Source: Reclinomonas americana ATCC 50394
Lineage: Eukaryota; Jakobida; Jakobea; Jakobida
Length of the DNA: 35,297 nt
NCBI GenBank assembly: GCA_048213135.1
Contig: PS015383.1
Coordinates: 76,167 to 111,463 of the forward strand
Direction: 5' to 3'
Part shown: positions 1 to 10,782 of the stretch, one piece after another
Numbering within the stretch: position 1 is the stretch's first letter
How the letters are laid out: each line of letters starts with the position of its first letter
Notes under the pieces: model-generated
Told to the model about the DNA's origin: nothing
The model's database searches: none
The model's input: the letters and a program-made list of their open reading frames with translations, nothing else
Position numbers and translations under genes: made by a program

Positions 1-131
<131 letters not shown>

Positions 132-174
132 CCTGCTGCACACGTGGTGACTGAGTGCTTGATCGCTTACGCAG

Positions 175-1398
175 TTGGTGTCGGTGCGGCGGGAGCTGCG
201 CGACCTGCGCTGGAAATCGGAAGATGATCGCTCGCAGCTGCTGAGCACTGTGGGCGAGTACCTTGCCGAGCACGACCGCTGTGTGTACCGCTTGCACCTC
301 CTGTTGGAACAGGTGCTGAATTTGACCGCTGCCCCGGGCACCATCACCACCGTGCTGGAGCCACGACCCAATGTCAATCCAGTGGTGGCCACCGCCAGTT
401 TGTTGCGTGGGCTTGCGCTGCGCGAAGAGCAGTGCTTCTTGCTAACCCAGAGTGCGCAGGCTGGAACAAGTCAATGGCCTCCTCTCGACGCAGCTGACAA
501 AAGAGGTGGCGCAGCTGTCGGCGGCCGCAACTACTATGCGCTACGGTGATGATGTGGAGAGTGCCGGTGGCGACGGTGAGGGAAGACCACATTCGTCGGA
601 GAAGAGGAATGGAGCGGAGGGGGCGGCAGGCGATGCGGGGAGTGAGAGTTCAGAGTCGGAGGACAGTGACGAAGAGGGCGACGCGGCAGGCGACGGTGCC
701 TCCAAGGCCAGCAGTGTGCGCATCACCGAGGGCAACTCAGAGCTGCTATCCCGCCCTTCGCTGACGACGCGCCTGAGAAGAATACTCGAGCAGCTCGACA
801 TTCCACGTGGCAAGGTCGGTGACTGTCACACGCGCTGCACGTCGATGAAAATACCATCGACTCACCGTGTCGTCCATAGGAGCTGGTGGCCATCATTGTG
901 GAGCTGCGTCGACGCTTCCAGGAGCTCCAGGCACAGTACGAGCACGAGCGCCGACGAGTGGCATCGCGTGTCGGCGCCGTGCGCAACGAGATGAGTCTGA
1001 TTGCGGTGGAACGCGACACGCTGGCCATGTCGCTCAACAAGGACCACCGACTGTTGCTGCTCAAGTCACTGCCGTGAGTACAGTGCGAATCGCAGTCAAC
1101 AGGTTGCAGTGTCCATCGAATTTCTGAGTCTCCCCTTGGTGCGCAGGTTGGCACCTCCGTCTGGCGACGGAAAGAGTGTGGTGGAGCCGGGCTCGCCACC
1201 AGCCGAGTTGAAAATGCCCGAGGGCGTCGATTTTGGTGAGCGTGCTCAGTGGTCGCGTGTTCAATGGAAGTTTCGCTGACGCTCTCTGGTGGCGCAGGCA
1301 ACGATCTGAATGACCTCATGGTGCGCAAGGATCAACCGCAACCCAAGGGCGGCGACAGTGAGGATTCATACAGCAGCGACGACGACATTGGGGATTGA
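175..1398 (+). CDS. 3' part of an unidentified coiled-coil protein with an acidic tail
   Basis: Only the 3' exons are present; the 5' end lies left of the window. I read exons 175-401, 460-814, 880-1073, 1147-1235 and 1298-1398, which join in frame to a TGA and give 321 residues. The first intron (402-459) starts with GTTGCG; a 28-nt alternative from 432 also keeps frame. The visible protein has helical, charged, Leu/Arg/Glu-rich stretches typical of coiled coils (about residues 1-60, and a second one in exon 3 beginning ELVAIIVELRRR). Between them is an acidic Ser/Glu/Asp segment, and the C-terminus is rich in Ser and Asp. I recognise no family. The stop is 52 bp from the convergent stop of the carboxypeptidase gene, so the two transcripts probably overlap at their 3' ends. 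Confidence 0.75.
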
Positions 1399-1450
1399 TG
1401 TGACAACAACTACAACAGCAAACAACAACAACAACAAATACAATGTTCTT

Positions 1451-3508
1451 TTACAATTCAGTCGCCTTGATGTACTCCTGCATCATCTCGAAACACGCTT
1501 GTGGTTGATCAGCCGGAGCCTGCGACCACAATGTGGGGGAACGTTGGTTGATCATGACAAAGTGAGCTGGCGGAGTGGACGACGAACCATGTGACCGGCG
1601 TTGGCGACCACCACTTGTGTCATACCACCGGAGGTTGTGTACCAGCCGGCCGTGTTGTTGTTCACAATCCACACCTGTCGTGCGGCCGCCCGAAACGCCG
1701 CAGCTCCCGGCCACTCCAGCTTTTGCAGATAGCGATCGGTGCCCATTACTGGGAAAGAAAGAGAGGAGGTACGGTGAGTGGCGATGGTGTAGCGTGACAC
1801 GAGAGCATAATGACGCACAGTTGCAGATGAGATCCACCTGCGGTAAATCAGCGGTGAGTGGCGCGTTTAAGGCAGAGAGCATGAGGCGGAGCACGAAACA
1901 TTGCCGTTGTACACGAGCATGGGCATGACGGCGAGAATGTCGGGCCACAGTGGCAGTGAGGTTGGAGCATTGAGATCCGGAATCAACGCCGTCTCCACCT
2001 GCATGCACACCACGTGTGCTTGGTGCCGAGAAAAAAACAAAGTGCATGACAATGACCGACACACACCTGCGCGCCCTGAGCACCCCACGCTGGAGCACCG
2101 GGTGAAATGTGCAGTGCCTGCCGCACGTCACTCCGCGCGAGGTATTCGGCCACTCGTGGATCATCTGCTGCGTTGAATTGTCGAATGTCGTACTGCGTGG
2201 CGCGATTGTAAGTGAAGAGACTCGACGCACCAGCCGACCATCCTTCTTCGCAACTGGAGACACATTGCCACCGAGTGTGGTAATGGGATTCAACAGACCG
2301 TAGTAGCACGACGTGTTGAATGCGGTGACGTAATCGCCCTGCTCCAGCAGTTTCTTGCAGTTTTGCGCCTGCGCCGACAGGGCCACGAAATCCCTGCGCA
2401 ACGCAGTGCCTATGGTGAGATGGCGAAAGAAAAGCAGCTCCTCTACGCGATGCTTACGAACTGGGAACCAATCAGGCCATTGGCGTCTGTGCGCGAGAGA
2501 GTTAGTAGAGTAAGAGAGAACACAAGGCATGCGTCGACTGGGAGACGCACAAGCATAGTCCGGAAACGAAAGGTTCTGCTCGATGGGCTCCACCTGTGAC
2601 GGGAGTGCGGCGGTGAGTGACCAGTGGTGCTGATCGTGGCTCGGATGAATCCTCGCGCTTCGCTCTCACCCAGCCGTCACCAATGGCCACCCCGGCGACG
2701 TGCAGCGGATACGAGGGACCACGAACACGTCGCTGCTGCAACAGCTGCCACGCGATGTTGGGGGCCTGCAGGTTGTCGGCACGTGAGTATGACACACACG
2801 GTGATACGGGTTGAGCGAGCATGCACGCACCATGTGACCGGCAAACGACTCGCCCACAATGATCAGAGGCCGCTGCGCAAACCGCGGATGCTTCTCACAA
2901 AAAGAGAGCAGTGCGGCCTCGGCCGCACGGCGCAACTGCACCTCGTTCTGCACGTACCCACCGCCCGTGCCGTCGTGAACCGCCGAGAAACCAGTGCCAA
3001 AGGGCTGATCGAGGTACAAGACATCGGCCAGCGCCGTCCACGACCACGGTGCCTCCTCCAGCTGCGGAGTTGCACTAGTACTGCCGTCGACGCCACTGCG
3101 CTGCACACGGAACGGCCCATTCTCCGTGAACAAACCAAAGAGCGACGAGGCGCCCGGTCCACCCTGCAGCCACAGCAGCAGCGGCTTGGGCGACGATCGC
3201 GACTGCTGCTGCGACATGCTGTCCTCGATCAGCCAGTAAAAGAGCTGGCCGGGTACATTATCGGCCACAGTGGCATTGAGACTGTGTGGCGTAGGGGTCA
3301 TCAGTGACGGGGACGGGGGGAGTGAGCAGGAGCACGAGGCAATGATCCGCAACAATCCGGCGTGCATGACAAGTCGCGTTTGCAACGATGGTGGCAGGCC
3401 CGGCAGCGCTGTGATCAAGTCGGGCGATGCGGATTGGGAGGCTGTGGCATTGCACAGGGAGGCCGCCACGAGGAAGGCGAGGAGCGCGACAACTGTCGCT
3501 TGCGACAT
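1451..3508 (-). CDS. Serine carboxypeptidase (peptidase family S10), secreted or lysosomal
   Basis: This enzyme removes C-terminal residues from peptides, normally in a lysosome/vacuole or outside the cell. The ATG at 3508 opens a hydrophobic signal peptide (MSQATVVALLAFLVAASLC). Family landmarks follow in order: LFYWLIEDS, LLLWLQGGPGASSLFG (oxyanion region), VLYLDQPFGTGFS, the nucleophile motif GESFAGHM, GVAIGDGW, DYAYANGLIG, YNGNVDLICN (catalytic Asp) and NAGHMAPADQPQ (catalytic His). Exons are 3508-2831 (probably with an in-frame intron at 3335-3282), 2765-2670, 2593-2551, 2486-2469, 2409-2264, 2192-2067, 1998-1900, 1837-1819, 1748-1588 and 1519-1451. They sum to 466 residues, normal for S10. 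The usual first Asp of the GDxD motif is Asn here. Two exons are only 18 and 19 nt, and the smaller catalytic block sits on the 19-nt one. The enzyme is probably active; substrate preference cannot be read. Confidence 0.93.
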
Positions 3509-3593
3509 GACGGAACGAATGAACGATGCGAGAACAGGACATTGCTGCGGTTGTCCTCTCACTTTGTGCCGACACATCATCGACAAACACGCA
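3509..3593. promoter_or_regulatory. Compact bidirectional promoter between carboxypeptidase and Pescadillo
   Basis: Only 85 bp separate the two divergent start codons (minus-strand ATG at 3508, plus-strand ATG at 3594). Both core promoters and both 5' leaders must fit here unless transcription starts inside the opposite gene. I see no convincing TATA box. The assignment is by position only. Confidence 0.5.
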
Positions 3594-6500
3594 ATGGCTG
3601 GCCGAAAGGGACGCTCCAAGGTACCTGCACTGGACATCACATACGCACACATGCAAGCCGTGCTGCATCTGCTGTTGTTGCATCGTCATGCATTGCATGT
3701 TGATCCCTCTCTTCCTCTTCTTCTCCCCTCTCCATCGCATCCCCCAATCCCCACTCCACTCTCTTCACTGCACGTATCACTCTTGTGCACGCTCGGTGTG
3801 CTCCCTTTTTTGTGTGTCTGTGGGTCGGTGATGTGCATCTGCACATGCACATGCACACACACTCACCCCCCTCGGCTCGCCCTGACAGGTCCGCGCGGCC
3901 GTGGACAAGAAGCGGAAGAAGAAGGGAAAGGTGTCGCCCAACTTTATGACACGCAACATGGCCATTCGCAAGCTGCAGATCACACTGCGCGACTTCCGCC
4001 GCCTCTGCATCATCAAGGGCGTGTATCCGCGTCAGCCGAAGAAGAAGCTCTCGGGGCGCGACAAGACCTACTACTACACCAAGGACATTATGTTCCTCAT
4101 GCACGAGCCGATTCTGCGCAAGCTGCGCGAGATCAAGGTCTCGATCATCGTCCAATCGTCTCTCTTTTCGTGCTCTGACCTTGCTGTTGCTGGCGACACA
4201 GGCACACAACAAGAAACTGACGCGCGCCGTCGGCCGCAGGGAGTACTCGACGGCCGACAATCTGCGTGCGCGCCGGCCAGTGTATCGCTTGGACCATGTG
4301 ATTCTGGAGCGGTACCCGAACTTCCAAGATGCACTGCGTGATCTCGACGACGCCCTCAATCTCGTGCACCTGTTCGCCGCACTGCCGCCCAACTCGAGCA
4401 TCAAGCAGCAGCGCATCACCAATTGCTCGCGCCTCGCCCGTGAGTTCCAGGCCTTTGTGCTGCAGACGGGCGCTCTGCGCAAGGTCTTTGTGTCCATCAA
4501 GGGCATTTACTACCGCGCCAAGGTCCTCGGCCAGGATATCACGTGGCTCGTACCGCATGCATTCACGCAACACGTACGTCGTGCGCCTCTGTCAGCAGAG
4601 AGGAGCGTGGCTCGTTGTTTTGTTGACTATGAGGCGGCGCTTGCAGGTGCCCTCGGACATCAACATGGAGGTCATGCTGACCTTCCTCGAGTTCTACGAG
4701 GTGCTCATGTGCTTTGTCAACTTCCGCTTGTACCAGTCCATCGGTCTGCGATACCCGCCGCCTCTGCCCGACGATGGTCTCCACGCACCCGGATACGTCA
4801 TTGATGCGGCGCTGAGTGCGGCGGCGGCCACAGCACCGAGCGAGGGAACTGTGTCGACGACCACCACCACCACCACCACCACCACCGCGACAGCATCTGC
4901 TGCTGCCGCTGTGTCGTCCGCTGCTGTCCGGGCTGCATCTGCGGCACGCTCCCGTACTCGGTTTGTTGGGCAGCCGTCGGTGGAGAGTTGACTGGTGGGT
5001 GGTGCTGACACTCACTCGTTCGTGATTGCGTGCAGCGTGGTCGACACGACGAGTGCCATGAAGACGCTGGCGGCGAAAATCTCGCAGATTCGCAAGAAGG
5101 ACTCGGGTGCTGTCGACGACGAGGATGACGTGGTGGAGATTGTCGCCTCGGCGCCAGCCTCGGACGACGAGGACAGCGACGACGACGATGAAGATGATGA
5201 TGATGAGGAGATGGAGGATGGTGACGAGGACGAGGAAGACGAGGATGGTGAGGCGCAGGAGGACGACGATGGTGAGTGCTGTTGGTCTCCGTCCAGTGCA
5301 CTGCATTCAGGTTCTCATGCTGTCCGCTGCAGTGGCGCTGTCGGAGGGCGAGATGGACGGTGAAGGGGAAGCGGAAGGCGAAGAGATGCAGCAGCCGGAT
5401 GAGCTCACCGAGGGTCTTGCCACCACCGCGGAAGAGCGCACGCAGCTGCGGGGCGATGCGCAAAAGGCGCCCCAGATCTTTGCCGGTCTCAAGTTCTTCT
5501 TGAGTCGCGAGGTTGGTGGTCGTCTGTGTTCGTGACACTTCTCTCCCCTTGTTTTTCCTCACTTGGTTGTCGGTGTTATTGCACAGACGCCGGTGGCCAC
5601 ACTCGATTTTGTGATTCGCTCCTTTGGCGGCGTTACGTCGTGGGCAGGCTGCACCATTCCTTCCGCATTTGTCGAGGGCGACTCGAGCATCACCCATGAG
5701 GTAAGATGCTGTCACTTGGCGCCCTTTGGTGACCCGTATAAGCTCACCGCGCGCGCTCTCAGGTGGTGGATCGCCCGCGACAGGCGCATCGCTTCCTGTC
5801 ACGCGAGTACGTGCAGCCGCAGGTGAGGACCAATCCGGGAGAAAGATTCCGTTCACGACAACCCTGACACGTGTTGTTGTCGTTTGTGTGCAGTGGGTGT
5901 TTGACTCGGTCAATGCCCGCATTCTGCTTCCGGTGGAGCCGTACATGCCGGGTCTCGCACCACCGCCACATTTGTCGCCGTTCGTGGACAACCGCCGCTT
6001 GGGGTGAATCTGCCTTCTCGTTGCTTGTGCAGTGGTTTTCTCCGACTCTTGGTCATGCTTACTCCCTCCCTCCCTCCCTCCCTCCTTTCCTTTCTGTTTC
6101 TGCAGATATATCCCGGAGCAGGCACTCAAAATTAAGCAGCTTATCGCCGAGAGTCGAGGCGAGCAGATTGCCAAGCTTGAAGCTGGTGCGCAACGGAGAA
6201 TTCTGGGGAAGCTCGCACACGAGGACACGGCTGGTGCACTGGAGGAGGAGGACGAGGAGGAGGAGCAGGAGCGCTACGTGCGCGAGCTGCAGGCGGAGGC
6301 CGCTGGTGTGTCGTACTCGGCCGCGCAGCACCGCAAGCAGAAGAAGGCTGGAAAAGGCATGCAGGTCGACGATGATGACGAGGAGGAGCATGGCGAAAAG
6401 GCTGCAGCGGACGGTGACGACGATGAGGAGGAGGAGATGGCGGTTGACCCAGGTGTGTGTGTGTGTGTGTCTGCGCGACAGTTCTCTATTTGGTGGGTCG

Positions 6501-6750
6501 CATGAACTGACGACGACGACCTTCTGCAGAAGAGGAGAAGCGCTTGGAGAAGCGACGCAAATCCCTGGAGCGCAAGCGACATGCCGAGCATATGGAGGAG
6601 AAGGAGAAGAAGGACTTGCGCAAGGCCGTCATGCCCAAGAAGAAGCGCAAGCTGTTTGAGCACTTGGAGGCCAAGAAGACCAGGAGAGTCAAGGTGGTCA
6701 AGAACCTGGAGCGGAAACGTCGTGCGGTCGCCGGTGGTACTGCGCAGTGA
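3594..6750 (+). CDS. PES1: Pescadillo homologue (60S ribosomal subunit biogenesis factor)
   Basis: Pescadillo (yeast Nop7) is the nucleolar scaffold of the PeBoW complex, needed for pre-rRNA processing of the large subunit. The N-terminal domain is unmistakable: [23 protein letters not shown], then [28 protein letters not shown] and [17 protein letters not shown] domain lies near residues 453-545 ([12 protein letters not shown], a FGG turn, then [13 protein letters not shown] with the conserved Trp). The tail is a long Lys/Arg-rich helix. Exons are 3594-3620, 3889-4137, 4202-4573, 4647-4975, 5036-5271, 5333-5511, 5587-5700, 5763-5822, 5894-6003, 6106-6452 and 6530-6750, giving 747 residues. 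That is longer than most family members because of a Thr/Ala tract plus acidic stretches before the BRCT and another acidic region after it. The 268-nt first intron carries TGCACA repeats. The donor at 4976 (GTCGGT) is the least certain junction. Confidence 0.96.
6063..6085 (+). repeat. (CCCT)n tract in a Pescadillo intron
   Basis: A short run of tetranucleotide CCCT units forms the upstream part of the pyrimidine-rich tract before the acceptor at 6105. It may serve as an unusually strong polypyrimidine tract. Confidence 0.8.
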
Positions 6751-7282
6751 ATGAGGAGCTTTGCAACGTACTTTGGTTGTTGACGCGCACGAAGAGCTCT
6801 CCATGTGCCCGCCCTTCAAAATAGGCGAAATGGCATCATCATCGATCGCGGGGGAAAACTCGTCGTGAAAGGCTCGCTGCTTGCCCATTTGTGGCACCGA
6901 CCAACTCAACACGCATTTTGCCGACTCGAGGAGAGCAGAAAAAACACACACACACGCACAGAGAGAAACACACACTCGGCCAACAAACAATCTTGGGGAA
7001 ATATGACAAACAGCTCGGCCGCCGCCGCCCGTCAGTGGTGCGTCCTCCTCCTTCTCTTGTCCTTCTGTCTGTCTGTCGTTGCGGTGTGTGTGATCGCACT
7101 CTCCCTCTGTGTGTGGCACGCTCAGTGGGCGTACTGCTGTGTGTGGGAGCGAGTGAGTGAGAGTGGGGAGTTGTCAGAAAGCACTTGTAACAAATCTCCG
7201 AGTCGACCACACACACACACTGTGAATCGATAGGCGTGTGTATGGCTGCGTTTTCTTCTCTCCTCCCCTCCCCCCCCTCCCC

Positions 7283-7284
7283 TC

Positions 7285-7316
<32 letters not shown>

Positions 7317-7317
7317 G
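7283..7317. repeat. (CT)n microsatellite
   Basis: An imperfect CT dinucleotide tract follows a C-rich run in the non-coding stretch. Confidence 0.9.
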
Positions 7318-7969
7318 CCTGCACGCACATCAGCAGATGATCATCCTTGTCATCATCATCATTTTCCGTTGCCAACAAACACAACGACAGTTGCTCCGTG
7401 CGCGCATGTGTGGTTATCTCTCTATCTATATGTGTGTCTCTGTGTGTGTAAGTGTGTGTGTTTCTATGACGTGATGTGCTTGAGTTGATTTGATTCCCGT
7501 CACTGCTGCACTGCCGTGGCGCACATACCATCACAAGTCTTTTGCGACTGCAGAAGCTGTGTTGCTGATTGAGAGAGAGTGAGTGCGAGCGAGAGAGTAG
7601 AAGGGTGGCAGAGGAAAGGCACGCCTTGCTTCTCGTTGCTGGTCAAGTCAGTCGCTGGCGTATGGGAGAGTGAGAGAGGATTATGGTTCATGTTTAGTTG
7701 TTGTATGCTTCGTGCTCGATGGATGAGCGGGGTCGCCGACACTTGCTGCTGCTCTGTGGTGCACTCTTGCTGGGGGTCGTGTATTTGCCCCCCACCCACC
7801 GTCCAGAGAAAGCAGGCGCACTTGCAGACGTCGTGTGTGCGCCTTTTGGTTTCCTTGTGTTGCATGTTTCTAGCCGCATCTTCTTCCCGCACATTGCTGC
7901 ACGGTGTTTGTTCTTTATGGGAAGCACCGACATTTGCATCTGTGCTGTTGCTGTGTTCCCCTGCTTTTT

Positions 7970-7993
7970 GTGTGTGTGTGTGTGTGTGTGTGT
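7970..7993. repeat. (GT)n microsatellite
   Basis: A perfect GT dinucleotide tract in non-coding sequence upstream of the first GARP-like gene. Confidence 0.9.
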
Positions 7994-8324
7994 CGCGGTG
8001 TGAGTTGGAGAGAACATGCAGTTCGCGATGGACAACTGGCACTTAGATGTCGTCGAGCTTCTGTCTTCCTTGCGCACACTGCAGCAGAGTGTGTTTCTAC
8101 ACAGAAGTGCACCTTGTTGTTTGACTGGTGGTGGCGTGTGACGTGTGGTCGGGGCTCTGCCTGTCTGCATGTTTTGCGTGTGATCGGAGAAACGATGCCT
8201 CAGATGGAAAATAGTGCGGCCCACGTTTGGTTGTTCCACTTGCCTCTTTTTTTCCTTTTCCTCTTTTTTTCATCTTTGCGGGGAGCGAGCACCGCGGCCT
8301 TTTTTTGCACCCTTCTTACGCAGA

Positions 8325-10782
8325 ATGCTCAGGGGGCGCTTCCGCTGGACGCCTGAGCTCAACGAGGACTTTGAGGACGGCATCCGGGAGCTGGCGCGAT
8401 GTGGTATTCGTGCGTAGATCCTCGCCTCTGTTGTCCACGTGTGTGGAGGTGCGACGACACTCGCCAAACTGACACGCTTGCCATAATTTGCAGAGCTCGC
8501 ACCCAAGGCTCTTCGCCACGCAATGTTGCGCGTTCACCCTGAACTCGAACCACTCGGTCTCACCCTGGCGCACGTGAAGAGGTGAGTGGTGGGGGGCCAA
8601 GTGGGCGGACGAACAACAGATGGACACTTGGTGGCGTGTGCGCGTGTCTGTTGTTGTGTTTGTTCGCACTTATGTCACTGGTGCACGGTGCAGGAGAGTG
8701 CAAAGTGCTCTTTACATATCTGCTCACTATTGTGTCATTACGTGCAGTCACCTGCAAAAGTGGAGGATTGCGTGTCGCGAAGCCAAGCATTTCCGTCGTA
8801 TGCCCGGCTCCAGTCCTCCCGGAGTGACTCCTGGTCGCAGGCAGATGCGCGGACCGACGTCGCGCTCGCGCTTGCTAATGTCGGCACTGGCTCATTCGAC
8901 TGATGGCACCATTGTGCCGTCGAACACCGCCCCTCCGATGCAATCAATGCCGACAGGTGCCGCCGTGTCAGCGACGACCGTGCCTCCCACGGCAGGCGGT
9001 GGCGAGTGTGGCGACGAGTGCAAGCCTGCGCTGCACAAGTACCACAGCGGCGCCTCGACTGGTCCTGTTCAGCGGTATGGCGTTCACAACAGCAATGGCG
9101 GTATGCCGCTGTCTGCTGTCGAGTACGGTGCGTATGCGACGCCACTTGTTGCGAACATGGGAGGGTGCTCTGGGTGTGCGGCCGAACGGCAGCCGCACGA
9201 CGCTGCCGTCACCGGCACAGCGGCATCGGCGGCGACGGCGGCGGCCACTCCTTATCGCGGTCACGGCAGCCTTGGTGGCATGTCACTGACCTATGGCATC
9301 GAGGACGCCAACAGTGTCGGCGGCTCTGACGAGGACGAGGAGTATGGCGACGGTACCGGCGACGGCCGCAGCAGCGGCAGCAGTGCCCATGCCGTCACCA
9401 CCTCCACGCCGGCGCCGCACATGTCGCCGCGTCCGACACTCTCCATGCCCTATGGCTGCGGCGGATCGCCCGCCGCTCCAGGCTTTGGTGGCGACATGCA
9501 ACAGCCGCAGCAGCCACAGCAGCAACAGACGCAGTACCATGTTCAACAGCTTCCTCTTGCGTACCACCACCAGCAGCAGCAGCAGCAGCAGCAGCAAATG
9601 ACCATGTCCTGTGGTGGCAGCACGATGGCCATGCCTCCGCCTGTCATTCACCAGCCGCCGCGATTCCTCAACAGCGGGCCCTACGGTTTTTCGTCCATGC
9701 GACACATGTCTCCGCAGCAGCAGCAGCAGCAACAGCAGCAACAGCAGCCACCGCAGCCACCGCCGTACCGCCCTCAGTACCCGACGCGCCGCCCGAAGCA
9801 TCGCTCACTCGGCAACGGAAGCGACATGTACCCACGCTCGTCGCACACAGCGGCCACCGCCTACACGACGTCGATGCCTGTGCATCCGTTTTCGCACCAC
9901 CACAGCTTTGTCGGCGTGCCAGCCATGTATCCTCCAGCGTACGTCTTTCAGCAGCAGCAGCAGCAGCAGCAGCATCAGCAGCAACAACAACAGCAACAGA
10001 TGCACCAACAGATGGTTCAGACGGGATTTCAGCAGCTGCACCTTGGCCAGCCGCAGCAGTCGTCGCAGGTGCAGCAGGAGGATGGCGACGAGTCGCTGTC
10101 GTCACAGCAGGCATCGTTGCCGCCGCCGCCGCCGCCGCACCAGCAGCAGCAACAGCACCAGCAGCCGTGCACTTCGGCGATGCAGCTTTTGCCCGCACCT
10201 CTGCCGCCATTCTGCGGTCCCGAGGCCACCGCGTCCGCTGCCGGGTCGTTGATGAACGACTTGGAGGCAGCGGCGTCGACGGTACACGCGACAGCCACGT
10301 CGGTGGCCGAACTGATCGAGATGGACATGGAGGAGGCGGCCTCCACAACGGTTTGTGTCGATGTGCGTGTGTGACGAAGCAGATGAAGGCGATGCTGACG
10401 TTGTTTTGGCTTGTCTGTGCAGGGACTCACCTCCAGTCTCGACGATTTCACCTTCTTTGACGATTTGCACGTGTCGATGGATAGCTGCGCCGTGTCGCCG
10501 GCGCACGACTTGGCTTTAGCCTCCACATTCTCGACTCCGTTCGGAACGATGCATTCGGGTATCAGTCGCTGCGGTGGCGGCAGTGGCACCGGCACCGGTA
10601 CAGGCAGCAACATGAGTCTGTTTGGTGCGCCTCGCCCCACGACTCCATGCAGTGGTGGACCATGTGCCGACCTGTTCGGCACAGTCCACGGGCACGCCAC
10701 CAGTGGCAGCCACAACAACGGCAACAGCGGCACTGGTGGTGGGGTGATGTGGGGGGTGGCTGACTTGCAGGCGTCGACGTGA
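8325..10782 (+). CDS. GARP/Myb-like (SHLQKWR) DNA-binding protein with glutamine-rich tail, copy 1
   Basis: A probable nuclear transcription regulator. Residues 3-64 form a GARP (Myb SHAQKYF class) domain: RFRWTPELNEDF, then LAPKALRHAM, LTLAHVKR and SHLQKWR. The family normally reads RWT-ELH-F, ATPK-I and SHLQKYR, so this copy is divergent and has a longer loop between helices 2 and 3. Exons are 8325-8409, 8494-8581, 8748-10350 and 10423-10782, giving 711 residues. The rest is low complexity: Ser/Thr/Gly-rich, then many Gln runs with Pro and His (about 9490-10170), and a Gly-rich C-terminus, as in activation domains. The start is the first ATG before the domain. Paralogue of the gene at 13874, with the same intron positions and phases. 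Target genes are unknown. Confidence 0.87.

Larger units (their letters stand above)
6751..8324. other. Non-coding stretch between Pescadillo and the first GARP-like gene
   Basis: I find no frame with splice signals or a recognisable motif here. It holds the Pescadillo 3' UTR, simple repeats and probably the promoter and 5' leader of the downstream gene, with pyrimidine-rich sequence just before 8325. Short open frames are made mostly of repeat-derived Ser, Cys and Val codons. Confidence 0.6.

Noticed and set aside
432-459. A 28-nt ultrashort intron in the first gene, and similar 15-33 nt candidates at 21956-21972, 20571-20590, 26585-26617 and 13041-13055
   Set aside because: For the four candidates inside gene models, a longer intron (56-73 nt) with a GTTGCG donor keeps the frame and fits the family better. 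The 15-nt candidate at 13041 lies in a region with no supported gene.
9490-10170. CAG repeats considered as a CRISPR-like or other regular array
   Set aside because: They are in-frame glutamine codons within one exon, with no constant repeat-spacer structure.
9283-10348. Long antisense open frames over the Gln-rich part of GARP-like copy 1
   Set aside because: CAG repeats read as CTG/GCT on the other strand and stay open by composition. They lack domains and splice context, while the sense frame carries the GARP domain.
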